A stretch of DNA of 16,598 nt from JBAXAM01 sp964565935 (GTDB lineage Bacteria > Pseudomonadota > Gammaproteobacteria > UBA9339), in NCBI GenBank assembly GCA_964565935.1, contig CAZMGW010000026.1:1-16598 (forward strand). Direction: 5' to 3'. Every line of letters begins with the position of its first letter. The stretch's first letter is position 1. The notes under the pieces were generated by a model. The model did not search any database and was not told where the DNA came from. It saw nothing but the letters and a program-made list of their open reading frames with translations. This document shows, one piece after another, positions 6,470-14,357 of this stretch. A program made the translations under genes and the position numbers.

Positions 6470-7659
6470 TGTACTACATACATCGAAAAATCGAACAAAA
6501 TATTAACGAGGCTCTAAATCGAAATAAGAGTGTTTTATTACTCGGAGCCAGACAAACCGGCAAAACAACACTGCTCGATCAGATCCACGCTGACCTGTAT
6601 ATTTCATTAGCACAACCAACTGTTCGTCAACGTTTTGAAAAAGACTTGGCACTATTGCTTGGTGAAATCGAAGCTTTGTACACTGGTAAAAATAAAGTTC
6701 CACTTATAATTATAGATGAAGTACAAAAAATACCGGAGATACTGGACTTAGCTCAAGACTTAATCGATCGCAAAAAAGCTCAGTTTATATTAACCGGCTC
6801 CTCCGCTAGAAAATTAAAACAGCCAGGAAAAATTAATTTATTACCTGGCCGAGTCGTCGCTTTAAAGCTTACGCCATTAACAATCGCTGAATTGCCGAAA
6901 GATAAAAAAAACCTAGAAGAATTACTCGTTTATGGGACATTACCAGAAATCATCACCCAGGAAAAATTACAAAACAAAGAAACCGATCTTATCTCTTATA
7001 TCTCAACTTACCTCGAAGAAGAAGTTCGCGCAGAAGCATTAGTAAGAAATGTCGGTTCGTTTTCTCGATTCTTAGAGTTAGCAGCTTCAGAGTCTGGGAA
7101 CATTATAAACTTTCGTAAACTATCACAAGAAGTTGGGGTAGCACACACTACCATAGCAGCATATTACCAAATTTTGGAAGATTGCTTGATTGCAGAGCGT
7201 ATTGAACCGTTACGCCACACAAAAACTCGTCGTCGGCTTACAGCGCTCCCAAAATATTTGTTTTTTGATTTGGGCGTGCGTCGTCTTTGCGCCAACGAGG
7301 GCACTAAACTACCAGAAAAATATGTCGGCTCATTATTTGAACAATTTGTCGGCTTGGAATTAATTAATTCAATCAACTTAGCAACCGAACGCAGCAAAAT
7401 TTATTTTTGGCGTGACGTAAGTGGCAGCAGTGAAATTGACTGGATTATAGACAAACAAGGCGAATACATCCCCGTAGAAGCAAAACTAACACCAAACCCA
7501 ACAATCAAAGACGCTAAACATTTGCAAACATTTTTAACTGAATATAAGAATGCCGAAAAAGCTTATATCGTCTGCACAGCTCCGCGTAAAATAAAACTAC
7601 ACGATAAAATCTATGCCTTGCCGTGGCAGGAAATGGGCGAATTAGTGGACAAAAGTTAA
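6469..7659 (+). CDS. AAA ATPase with C-terminal DUF4143 / nuclease-like domain
   Basis: I place the start at GTG 6469 (396 residues) because homologues of this family begin directly with an M-x-I-x-R-K-like segment (here YYIHRK) before the Walker A motif. The longer in-frame reading from TTG 6433 would translate through the promoter and palindrome. Walker A is GARQTGKT (26-33), Walker B LIIIDE (Asp83, Glu84), and a sensor-like ILTGSSARKL follows near 105. The middle (about 215-250) looks like a winged-helix segment (FRKLSQEVGVAHTTIAAYYQILED). The C-terminal DUF4143 region has FWRDVSGSSEIDWII and VEAK, a PD-(D/E)xK-like arrangement near 322-339. Such ATPases are often solitary, horizontally moving genes with no settled function; some are discussed with toxin or defence systems. 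No partner gene lies beside it. GGAG sits only 3 nt before the GTG. Confidence 0.85.
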   Translation: MYYIHRKIEQNINEALNRNKSVLLLGARQTGKTTLLDQIHADLYISLAQPTVRQRFEKDLALLLGEIEALYTGKNKVPLIIIDEVQKIPEILDLAQDLIDRKKAQFILTGSSARKLKQPGKINLLPGRVVALKLTPLTIAELPKDKKNLEELLVYGTLPEIITQEKLQNKETDLISYISTYLEEEVRAEALVRNVGSFSRFLELAASESGNIINFRKLSQEVGVAHTTIAAYYQILEDCLIAERIEPLRHTKTRRRLTALPKYLFFDLGVRRLCANEGTKLPEKYVGSLFEQFVGLELINSINLATERSKIYFWRDVSGSSEIDWIIDKQGEYIPVEAKLTPNPTIKDAKHLQTFLTEYKNAEKAYIVCTAPRKIKLHDKIYALPWQEMGELVDKS

Positions 7660-7662
7660 CTT

Positions 7663-7705
7663 ATGCCTTGAAAATTGAAACAGTAAAGTAAAATTTTCAA
7701 GGTAT
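7663..7705. terminator. symmetric hairpin between convergent genes, possible bidirectional terminator
   Basis: CCTTGAAAATT (7666-7676) and AATTTTCAAGG (7692-7702) are perfectly complementary around a 15-nt loop. The stem extends by a G-T wobble and two more pairs to 7663 and 7705. It sits between the ATPase stop and the 3' end of the reductase gene, so it serves both strands. It is AT-rich and lacks a clean T-run on either side, so a canonical Rho-independent terminator is uncertain. Confidence 0.45.
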
Positions 7706-7739
7706 CCATGTTGATAACCAACTGTTAATGCTGATAATT

Positions 7740-8465
7740 TCAATCTTTGATTTTTTCTATAACCGACTGAAAATAGTTATTGGCATGGGTCATAAAATCT
7801 TTTTGTGAAATCCATGCTTGGCGCAGTTCAGTATAAATATCAGGTTCGATTTTATTTTTTTCAACAAGTTGTTTCCCAGCCTCTTTTACCAGAGCAAAAT
7901 ATTTTATGAGATCTGGTTGGAGTGATGGAATATTCATCATCTCGGCTGACGGTCTTAAAATTTCTCCCAAGTACTCATCATTTTCACTTGCTGATGCCAA
8001 CTTTTTCATTGTCGCAACTAATGCATCAAAATGAGTAAACTCAGGAAAGCCACATGGCGACACCAAAAAATGTTTCTTCGGTTTGCCTGGATAGCGCGCT
8101 GGGTGAAACATTAGCCCCTCTTTGTTAATTGCCATAAAAGGGAGCGCTAGCGGAATTGAACGATCGAGAACATTTTTTAACAAAACAGTCATGGTAAAGC
8201 AATATAATGGGGTACCATAAATAATTAAATCCGCAGCAACTAATTTTTCTAAAATCACACCCATATCATCTTTAAATACACACTGCCCCGGCGTCTTCAA
8301 CCAACAGGAGAAGCAACCAATACAATGATGAATTTTCTTATTCGCAAGATAGATCGTTTCGGTTTCGGCACCAGCTTCGCGCATTCCTTCTAACAAAGGA
8401 AATAATATTCTATCGGTACAACTATTTTCACCGCGTGGCGAAGCGTTAATTGCTAATATTTTCAT
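7740..8465 (-). CDS. flavodoxin-fold NAD(P)H-dependent (iron-sulfur) flavoprotein reductase
   Basis: The 241-residue protein starts MKILAINASPRGENSCTDRI, the FMN-phosphate loop of NADPH-dependent FMN reductase-like flavodoxins. Residues 48-62 carry a Cys-x2-Cys-x2-Cys-x7-Cys motif (Cys48, 51, 54, 62), which matches the compact cluster-binding spacing of iron-sulfur flavoproteins. The GTPLYCFTMTVLLKNVLDR segment (about 85-105) is the second flavin-contact loop. It would act in the cytoplasm as an electron-transfer or quinone or nitro-type reductase; substrate unknown. The ATG has AAAGGAAA upstream. It is 66 nt downstream of the second permease and in the same direction, so it may be the last gene of the operon or have its own promoter. 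It converges on the ATPase gene. Confidence 0.8.
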   Translation of the reverse strand: MKILAINASPRGENSCTDRILFPLLEGMREAGAETETIYLANKKIHHCIGCFSCWLKTPGQCVFKDDMGVILEKLVAADLIIYGTPLYCFTMTVLLKNVLDRSIPLALPFMAINKEGLMFHPARYPGKPKKHFLVSPCGFPEFTHFDALVATMKKLASASENDEYLGEILRPSAEMMNIPSLQPDLIKYFALVKEAGKQLVEKNKIEPDIYTELRQAWISQKDFMTHANNYFQSVIEKIKD

Positions 8466-8531
8466 TGTATTTTCCTTTAATTGTTTTTTTTAATTCAATA
8501 CTCCCCAGCAATCTGGCTGAGTTTTTCTAAC

Positions 8532-9644
8532 TTACTGCAACGTCGTCCGAAAACGCTTAAAACTAATATAAATAAAAAATGCCGCCATTAACACCAAAAC
8601 CCCGACATGAACCGTAATAAAATGAATTTCGCCACCTTTTAACATGATATTTCTTAAAAGCATTAAAAAGTGATAAAGCGGATCTAAATAAGCCAACCCC
8701 TTCATGAGTAATGGCATATTTTCAATTGGGAACATTAGCCCCGAAAGCAAAATTGCCGGAAACAGAAAGAGCAAGCTACCCAACATGGATTGCTGTTGGT
8801 TTTTGGAGAAAGTAGAAATCAATGCGCCAATTGCCACGGTTGCGCAAACAAATGCAAATGATGCCAACATTAAAACTAATATCGAACCCCGCATGGGAAC
8901 CCCAAAAAGGAAAACAGCCGTAGCCAAAATCAAAGGAACATCAACCATTGCAATAATCACATAAGGTACGGTTTTTCCCAAAATCACCTCAGTAGCTGAA
9001 ATTGGTGCAGATATTAGCATTTCAAAGGTACCAGTTTCTTTTTCCCGAGCAATCGACATATTAGTTAACACCACTGAAACAATGCACATCAATATACACA
9101 TCACTCCTGGAACCATAAAATCAGAGGTTTGCAAATAGGGATTGAAAAGCACGCGAATCGCAAAATTTACTGGCTGAACTGGAGGTTTGGTTTTTAAATC
9201 TTGCGCCACAACACCATTGGTAATATTTTTTATATATAACTCTACTGATTGCGCCTGAATAACATTAGTTGCATCAACTAACAATTGTAATTCGCCCTCA
9301 CCGCGACCTATTGACCGTGTAAGACCCCCAGGCGGCGCAACCATAGCAGCATCAATTTTTCCTCCGCGCAAAAGATCAAAGGGTTCTATATTGCGACCCC
9401 TGTTGGTATCGGGCAAAAACCATCCGCTTGCAATGCCGTGATCATAAATATGCTGCAAAATATAGTCGTTTGGCGCAGGTTTAGCCCACAGGTGAATATT
9501 CTTCACGTCACTGGATATGGCCACGCCAAATAAAATTATCTGGATTATGGGCGCTATAAATAAAATGAATTTCATTCGCGGATCACGCAGCGCCTGCATA
9601 AATTCTTTACGAAAAAAACCGCGCAATAGGGGTATTGACATCAT
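8532..9644 (-). CDS. ybhR: ABC-2 type exporter permease, YbhR-like
   Basis: A 370-residue ABC-2 membrane subunit. After an amphipathic N-terminus (KEFMQALRDPRMKF) comes membrane helix 1 at about 24-43, a large periplasmic part (about 45-175), then five more helices in the C-terminal half. The conserved REKETGTFEMLISAP and ILLSGLMFPIENMP segments are typical of this family. It is probably one half of the membrane channel with the YbhS-like protein. Its ATG overlaps the end of that gene in an ATGA, with a second ATG immediately after. In E. coli the YbhFSR complex has been linked to drug and cation export; the substrate here is unknown. Confidence 0.85.
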   Translation of the reverse strand: MMSIPLLRGFFRKEFMQALRDPRMKFILFIAPIIQIILFGVAISSDVKNIHLWAKPAPNDYILQHIYDHGIASGWFLPDTNRGRNIEPFDLLRGGKIDAAMVAPPGGLTRSIGRGEGELQLLVDATNVIQAQSVELYIKNITNGVVAQDLKTKPPVQPVNFAIRVLFNPYLQTSDFMVPGVMCILMCIVSVVLTNMSIAREKETGTFEMLISAPISATEVILGKTVPYVIIAMVDVPLILATAVFLFGVPMRGSILVLMLASFAFVCATVAIGALISTFSKNQQQSMLGSLLFLFPAILLSGLMFPIENMPLLMKGLAYLDPLYHFLMLLRNIMLKGGEIHFITVHVGVLVLMAAFFIYISFKRFRTTLQ

Positions 9645-10756
9645 GGCTCAAGGTCCTTTTTGAATTTTTTGGTCGCAAAAAAAATCATTAACCAACACGA
9701 AATTCCAAGACACAAAAATGGAATCCATAAATCAAAAAATGTTGACCCTTTTAGATATGATTCTCTTGAAATAACCATAAACCAACGTACTGGTAAAACC
9801 ATAGTAAAATATTGAAAAAAACTCGGCATGCTTTCAATTGGAAAAATAAATCCCGAAAGCAGCTGCGCTGGCAATAATCCAGTCATCATTGCAAATTGCA
9901 TAGCAATGTGTTGCGACCGAGTCAAAACAGAAATTAAAAGCCCTTGTGCCAAATAAGTTACCAAAAACAAAACACAGCCCAACCCAAACACAAAAAGATT
10001 CCCGCGAAATGGCAGACCAAAAACTGTTCGGGAAATAATATAAACAAAAATAACTGACCCAATACCAAGAACTGCATAAGGCACGAGTTTACCAGTGATA
10101 ATCTCCAGCGGCTCTGCCGGAGTCGAAAGTAACAGCTCCATAGAGCCATTTTCCCATTCTTGCGCCACAGTAAGCGCCGTTAATAACACTGAAAGAATCG
10201 ACATGATAATCACCAGCAGCCCAGGAATAACAAACCAACGACTATTCAGTTCCTCATTGAAAAGAAAACGAGTTTTTAACCTTACATCTGGTGGCGGATC
10301 AAAACCCATAAGTCGCTTTGATGCCATTTGTTGTATGGTTGCAAGATAACTTAAAATTGGTGACACGGTTGAATTGTCAGACCCGTCCAATAACAACTGT
10401 ACTTGAGCCACCCTTCCTGAAAACAAAGTTTTTTGAAAATCTCCAGGTATAATTAGTGCCGCTCGATTACGATTACTCATTATTGTCTGCTGCGCTTTTT
10501 GCGGCGAATCTACATAATCGACAATAAAATAATTAGAGCTGCTGAAAGTCTCGATTAGCTCACGAGACATCTGAGTTTTATTGGCATCATGCACCGCAAG
10601 AGGAATATATTTAACGTTAAATTCGATGGCAAATCCAAAAATAACAACCATAAAGAGGGGCAGCCCGATTGAAAGCGCGAGAGTAAAGGGATCGCGCAAG
10701 ACGTGATACGTCTCTTTTTGCGCAATTGCTCTAGCCCTACCCCAAACAAAACTCAT
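9641..10756 (-). CDS. ybhS: ABC-2 type exporter permease, YbhS-like
   Basis: The 371 residues begin MSFVWGRARAIAQKETYHVLRDP, the cytosolic coupling segment of YbhS-type permeases, then helix 1 (about 25-44), a periplasmic domain with the LLLDGSDNST stretch, and five C-terminal helices. REWERGTMEALLST of E. coli corresponds here to QEWENGSMELLLSTP, and FIFPIESMP follows near the end. It starts 2 nt after the second ATPase stop, and its ribosome site GAAGGAAA lies in the end of that gene. It pairs with the YbhR-like subunit. Confidence 0.87.
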   Translation of the reverse strand: MSFVWGRARAIAQKETYHVLRDPFTLALSIGLPLFMVVIFGFAIEFNVKYIPLAVHDANKTQMSRELIETFSSSNYFIVDYVDSPQKAQQTIMSNRNRAALIIPGDFQKTLFSGRVAQVQLLLDGSDNSTVSPILSYLATIQQMASKRLMGFDPPPDVRLKTRFLFNEELNSRWFVIPGLLVIIMSILSVLLTALTVAQEWENGSMELLLSTPAEPLEIITGKLVPYAVLGIGSVIFVYIISRTVFGLPFRGNLFVFGLGCVLFLVTYLAQGLLISVLTRSQHIAMQFAMMTGLLPAQLLSGFIFPIESMPSFFQYFTMVLPVRWFMVISRESYLKGSTFFDLWIPFLCLGISCWLMIFFATKKFKKDLEP

Positions 10757-10758
10757 GT

Positions 10759-11688
10759 TTATTTTCCTTCAGTAACCTTTATAAAAACATCCTCTAATGT
10801 AGGCCTAATTTCTTTGGTTCTAAAATCTACATTCAATTCGTCTTTTAATTTTTCGGCTTCTGGTGTGTTCTTAAAAGCCGCATGGAAGCGCAAACCGAAT
10901 GGCTCAAAATATTCGAACTCTGGACGAGCTTTTAGTTTTTGTATATGCGAGTAGTCAATTGCTGTTCGCGGTTCAAATTCATAAAACTTATCTGGAAATA
11001 TTGTTTTCTTTAAGTTAGCCGGGGCATCGAGAGCAACAATTTTTCCGGTTCGCATCAAAGCTATCCTTTCACATTGTTCGGCCTCGTCCATATAGTGAGT
11101 TGTGACAAAAATAGTTTTTCCTATTTTTGCCAAATCATTGATGAGCGCCCAAAATCGAGCTCGCATCGCAGGCGTCACCCCAGCAGTAGGTTCATCTAAA
11201 AAAACAATTTCTGGATCATGTAAAATAGCTGCAGCCAAAGAAACTTGCTGCTTTATCCCACCCGGAAGACTCCTGATAAATGAATTTAATGGTCGCGTAA
11301 ATGAAATAAAATTTAGAATATAATCGCGCCGCTGGAAATAGGTTTTGGTATCAAGACCGCGTAAACTGGCTATAAATGATAGATTTTCTTCAACCGTTAA
11401 ATCGTCGTACAAAGTAAATCGTTGCGACATATAACCAACTTTTCTTTTAATCGCCATCTCATCTTTTTTTTGACTATCGAAGTTTATTCCGCCGACAGTT
11501 ACCGCTCCTTCTGATGGATGGAGCAGCCCACAAAGAACACGAATAGTTGTGGTTTTTCCAGCACCATTAGCACCTAAAAAACCAAAAATCTCTCCTCGCC
11601 GCACAGAAAATGTAATGGTATCGACCGCACGAAAATCACCAAATATAACTGCTAAATTTTCTACCATCACCACAAAGTCGTTACTCAT
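10759..11688 (-). CDS. ybhF: ABC transporter ATPase, equivalent to the C-terminal half of YbhF
   Basis: A 309-residue cytosolic ATPase. Walker A is GANGAGKTT (39-47), a Q-loop lies near MSQ (87-89), Walker B is IVFLDEPT (Asp165, Glu166) and the switch histidine is intact (His198 in TTHYMDEAE). The signature is LPGGI (141-145) in place of LSGGQ, and the D-loop is AGVTP with Thr172 where Asp is usual. The extra C-terminal region (about 220-309) is normal for this family. In E. coli the two ATPase halves are fused in one YbhF chain; here they are separate genes overlapping by ATGA. The degenerate signature of the C-half matches what I recall of YbhF. Confidence 0.85.
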   Translation of the reverse strand: MSNDFVVMVENLAVIFGDFRAVDTITFSVRRGEIFGFLGANGAGKTTTIRVLCGLLHPSEGAVTVGGINFDSQKKDEMAIKRKVGYMSQRFTLYDDLTVEENLSFIASLRGLDTKTYFQRRDYILNFISFTRPLNSFIRSLPGGIKQQVSLAAAILHDPEIVFLDEPTAGVTPAMRARFWALINDLAKIGKTIFVTTHYMDEAEQCERIALMRTGKIVALDAPANLKKTIFPDKFYEFEPRTAIDYSHIQKLKARPEFEYFEPFGLRFHAAFKNTPEAEKLKDELNVDFRTKEIRPTLEDVFIKVTEGK

Positions 11689-12419
11689 AATAACGGCCCC
11701 TCTTTTTTGAAGAACAACTCATCGAAATTATTGGCATTTTGCTTAAGCAAAAGCTCTCGCGGCTCACCCTCCGCAATCACTTTTCCAGACTCCAAAAGAT
11801 GCACAACAGAGCAACGCTCCGCCTCATCCATGTAAGCTGTCGTCACAATAATTAAGATTTTTTTCTCTAGCAGCTGATACAGAAGATCCCAAAACTCTCT
11901 TCGACTTATGGGGTCGACACCATTAGTTGGCTCATCAAGCAATATTATTTCCGGCGCTCTTAACAGGGCACACATTAGTCCCAATTTTTTATACATCCCC
12001 CCAGAAAGTTTTTCTGCAGTACGATCTACAAATGGCCCTAACCGAGTAATCTCTAGCAACTCCTTCCTGCGCTTTTTATACTCATCCTCATCAATTTGAT
12101 AAAGCTTGCTAAAAAAACGTAGATGCTCATCAACGGATAACTCTGGATAAAGGCTTTGTTGTTGGGGCATGTAGGCGATGTTGGTGCGAATCTCTTTAAA
12201 TACCAGAGCTTTTCCGTTCTGCAGAAACTCGACTGTACCTTCATCGGGTTTTAATAACTGGATCATTAGTCGCATCAGCGTTGTTTTGCCAGCACCCTCT
12301 GGACCAATTACGCCATGCATTTTTCCCGCTTCAAAATAAAGGGACACTCCGTCTAAGGCTTGATTGATTCCAAGTTTCTTTTTTAATTTATCGACTTTGA
12401 TGGAAATAAGATCAGCCAT
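11685..12419 (-). CDS. ybhF: ABC transporter ATPase, equivalent to the N-terminal half of YbhF
   Basis: A 244-residue ATPase with Walker A GPEGAGKTT (39-47), Q-loop near MPQQQ (84-88), a full signature LSGGM (138-142), and Walker B IILLDEPTNGVDP (Asp162, Glu163). The switch histidine is replaced: TTAYMDEAE has Ala195. This replacement, together with the neighbour's changed signature and D-loop, lies in one composite ATP site of the heterodimer. The start ATG is 10 nt after the fusion-protein gene and shows no clear Shine-Dalgarno sequence, so translation probably depends on coupling. It overlaps the next ATPase by 4 nt. Confidence 0.85.
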   Translation of the reverse strand: MADLISIKVDKLKKKLGINQALDGVSLYFEAGKMHGVIGPEGAGKTTLMRLMIQLLKPDEGTVEFLQNGKALVFKEIRTNIAYMPQQQSLYPELSVDEHLRFFSKLYQIDEDEYKKRRKELLEITRLGPFVDRTAEKLSGGMYKKLGLMCALLRAPEIILLDEPTNGVDPISRREFWDLLYQLLEKKILIIVTTAYMDEAERCSVVHLLESGKVIAEGEPRELLLKQNANNFDELFFKKEGPLL

Positions 12420-12429
12420 AATTAGAGGA

Positions 12430-13179
12430 TTATTTTGGCAATGCGATCTCGATTGTCATTCCAGGTTTTAATACTTCATCCGCATTTGACTCTAAAAAAC
12501 TCACCTTTACGCCATAAATTAGACGCTCTCTTTCACTTTGAGTTTGAACGTTTTTTGGTGTGAATTCAGCCTCATCGCTGACTTTTATGATTTTACCTTC
12601 AAACACCCTCCCTTTAAGCTCTGGGAGAGTTCCTTTAAGCTTCATGCCATAAGAAAGCTTTGCTATCAAGGGCTGGGGAACGTAGATATACGCCCAAATA
12701 TCGTGGATATCTGCCAGTGTGAGCACCTTTGTGCCCGGGTTCATCCACTCTCCAGGCTCATGATAACGACTTAAAACTGTCCCATTTAGTGGTGAAATAG
12801 CAGTACACCAATCAACTTTAGTTGCGGTATCTTCCATCCGCGTTCTATACTGATCGAGGGTACTTGGAGATATGAATTTTCCCTTTAAAAGCATTTTATT
12901 ACGCTCATAATCTTCTTTTGCAAGAGCAGCCTCAATTCTAAAATCTTCGCAAGCAAATGTGATAAGAGTTTGACCCTGCTTTACCCGATCGCCCTCATAA
13001 AATCTGACTTCGCTGATTGCTGCGGGAAGACGAGCAGAAATATCAACCTTAGTGACCTCCAAAGTGCCGGCATAAAGAAATGGCTTATTAAAAAAGAAAA
13101 AATTTATAAGAAATGCAATGCCTAACAAAGCCGCCAGCAGCACCCCAAAAGACAAAAATTTTTTTGCTTTACTTATCAT
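12430..13179 (-). CDS. ybhG: membrane-fusion (HlyD-family) protein, YbhG-like, with short hairpin
   Basis: This periplasmic adaptor for an ABC exporter has one N-terminal membrane anchor (about 10-30), the first lipoyl half (about 37-76: GTLEVTKVDISARLPAAISEV), a helical hairpin of only about 45 residues (78-122), the second lipoyl half (128-157: ISPLNGTVLSRYHEPGEWM) and a beta-barrel with SDEAEFTPKNVQTQ (201-214), a phrase characteristic of YbhG-like proteins. At 249 residues it is roughly 80 shorter than E. coli YbhG as I remember it; the missing part is hairpin. Cys77 and Cys125 flank the hairpin. Its start overlaps the hemY stop by 4 nt, so the exporter is translationally tied to hemX-hemY. 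Confidence 0.85.
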   Translation of the reverse strand: MISKAKKFLSFGVLLAALLGIAFLINFFFFNKPFLYAGTLEVTKVDISARLPAAISEVRFYEGDRVKQGQTLITFACEDFRIEAALAKEDYERNKMLLKGKFISPSTLDQYRTRMEDTATKVDWCTAISPLNGTVLSRYHEPGEWMNPGTKVLTLADIHDIWAYIYVPQPLIAKLSYGMKLKGTLPELKGRVFEGKIIKVSDEAEFTPKNVQTQSERERLIYGVKVSFLESNADEVLKPGMTIEIALPK

Positions 13180-14357
13180 AGGAACTTAATCTTTTTTATA
13201 GCTAATCCATTATTATAATATTTCAAAGCTCCTCGTAAATCACCCTGCATCTCCAAAATTTGGCCCAACTCCAAACAAACAGCAGGCGTCAAAGTTAAAC
13301 GCGCACTTTTTTCTAAATATTGCCTTGCCTTACCCCATAATTTTTGTTGTTTACAAATATGACCCAAACACAACAACAAAGATGCGTTTTCCGGATTTTC
13401 TTTATACCATTCCTCTGCTCGCGCCAACTTCTTTATCGGATCAATACTTGGCAATGCTGCATAAAATTCAAGCAAGCGTTCATCCAGAGTTTTGCGTAAA
13501 ATCATTTTAAGAGCACTCTCTGCCTCTTCGGCCTTATTATTAGCCAATAAATACTCAACATAAATCGCCACCAAAACCGGTTGTTTTTGTAGATAGCGAG
13601 GCAACTCTTTCCATTTAATTTCAATAGTGTCGTTCTTTATACCCAATAAAAGCAGCTCTTGGTAAACCTTAAGCTCCAATTGATTAATCTCTTCAGCACC
13701 AAAGGCGCGGCGTTTACGTAAAGCTGGGAGCAGTCTTTTTAAACCTGACCAGTCTTTTAATTCTAAATATACCTGCTCCAATAACTGCAAAATGAAAGCA
13801 TTTTTTGGACGCATTTGATGTAAATGCTGCAGAATCGCAAGGGCTTCTTCCCACTGCTGGTTTAAAATTTGCAACCGCACCTGAGTTAAGCCCACAACTA
13901 TAGGACGATCCTTACCAACCACTTGAGCCAAAAGCAAATAATTGTCCCTTCTTTCAAACGCCTGCTGACATTGGGCCATAAATGCAGCAGCGAGATAATT
14001 GATTAACGGCATATCGCTGTGTTTTGCGGCGCGTGATAGCTTCTTTTCAGAGCTTTCCCAACCACCCTCAGCAAAGTCGTATAGCCCTGAAATGGTTTGC
14101 GCACGAGCTCTGCGACTCTGTATACCGCCAATCCATCTCTTGATATAAACGCCAAGGGAATTAACCCCACTACTAAAACGCAGCAACGCATAAAACAATA
14201 AAAACAACCCCAATAATGCAACTATAGAAAACCACAACGATGTTTCCACGCTCCAGCCATGATAAGAGACTAAAACATAACCGGGATTACGATACATCAC
14301 GGTCCCAAGCCATACAGAAAACAATAAAACTAAAAACCAAACAATGATCCGTTTCAT
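13176..14357 (-). CDS. hemY: HemY-like membrane-anchored TPR protein
   Basis: The 393-residue protein has two N-terminal membrane helices (about 3-21 and 42-60) joined by the HemY-specific loop NPGYVLVSYHGWSVETS. A long helical repeat (TPR) domain follows from about 80 to the end, with clear units near 320-390 (ENASLLLCLGHICKQQ, TPAVCLELGQILEMQGD). HemY is an inner-membrane protein of the hemCDXY cluster in proteobacteria; its role in late heme synthesis or its organisation is not well defined. It is unrelated to the protoporphyrinogen oxidase also called HemY in Gram-positives. It overlaps hemX by 4 nt and the fusion-protein gene by 4 nt. Confidence 0.9.
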   Translation of the reverse strand: MKRIIVWFLVLLFSVWLGTVMYRNPGYVLVSYHGWSVETSLWFSIVALLGLFLLFYALLRFSSGVNSLGVYIKRWIGGIQSRRARAQTISGLYDFAEGGWESSEKKLSRAAKHSDMPLINYLAAAFMAQCQQAFERRDNYLLLAQVVGKDRPIVVGLTQVRLQILNQQWEEALAILQHLHQMRPKNAFILQLLEQVYLELKDWSGLKRLLPALRKRRAFGAEEINQLELKVYQELLLLGIKNDTIEIKWKELPRYLQKQPVLVAIYVEYLLANNKAEEAESALKMILRKTLDERLLEFYAALPSIDPIKKLARAEEWYKENPENASLLLCLGHICKQQKLWGKARQYLEKSARLTLTPAVCLELGQILEMQGDLRGALKYYNNGLAIKKIKFL

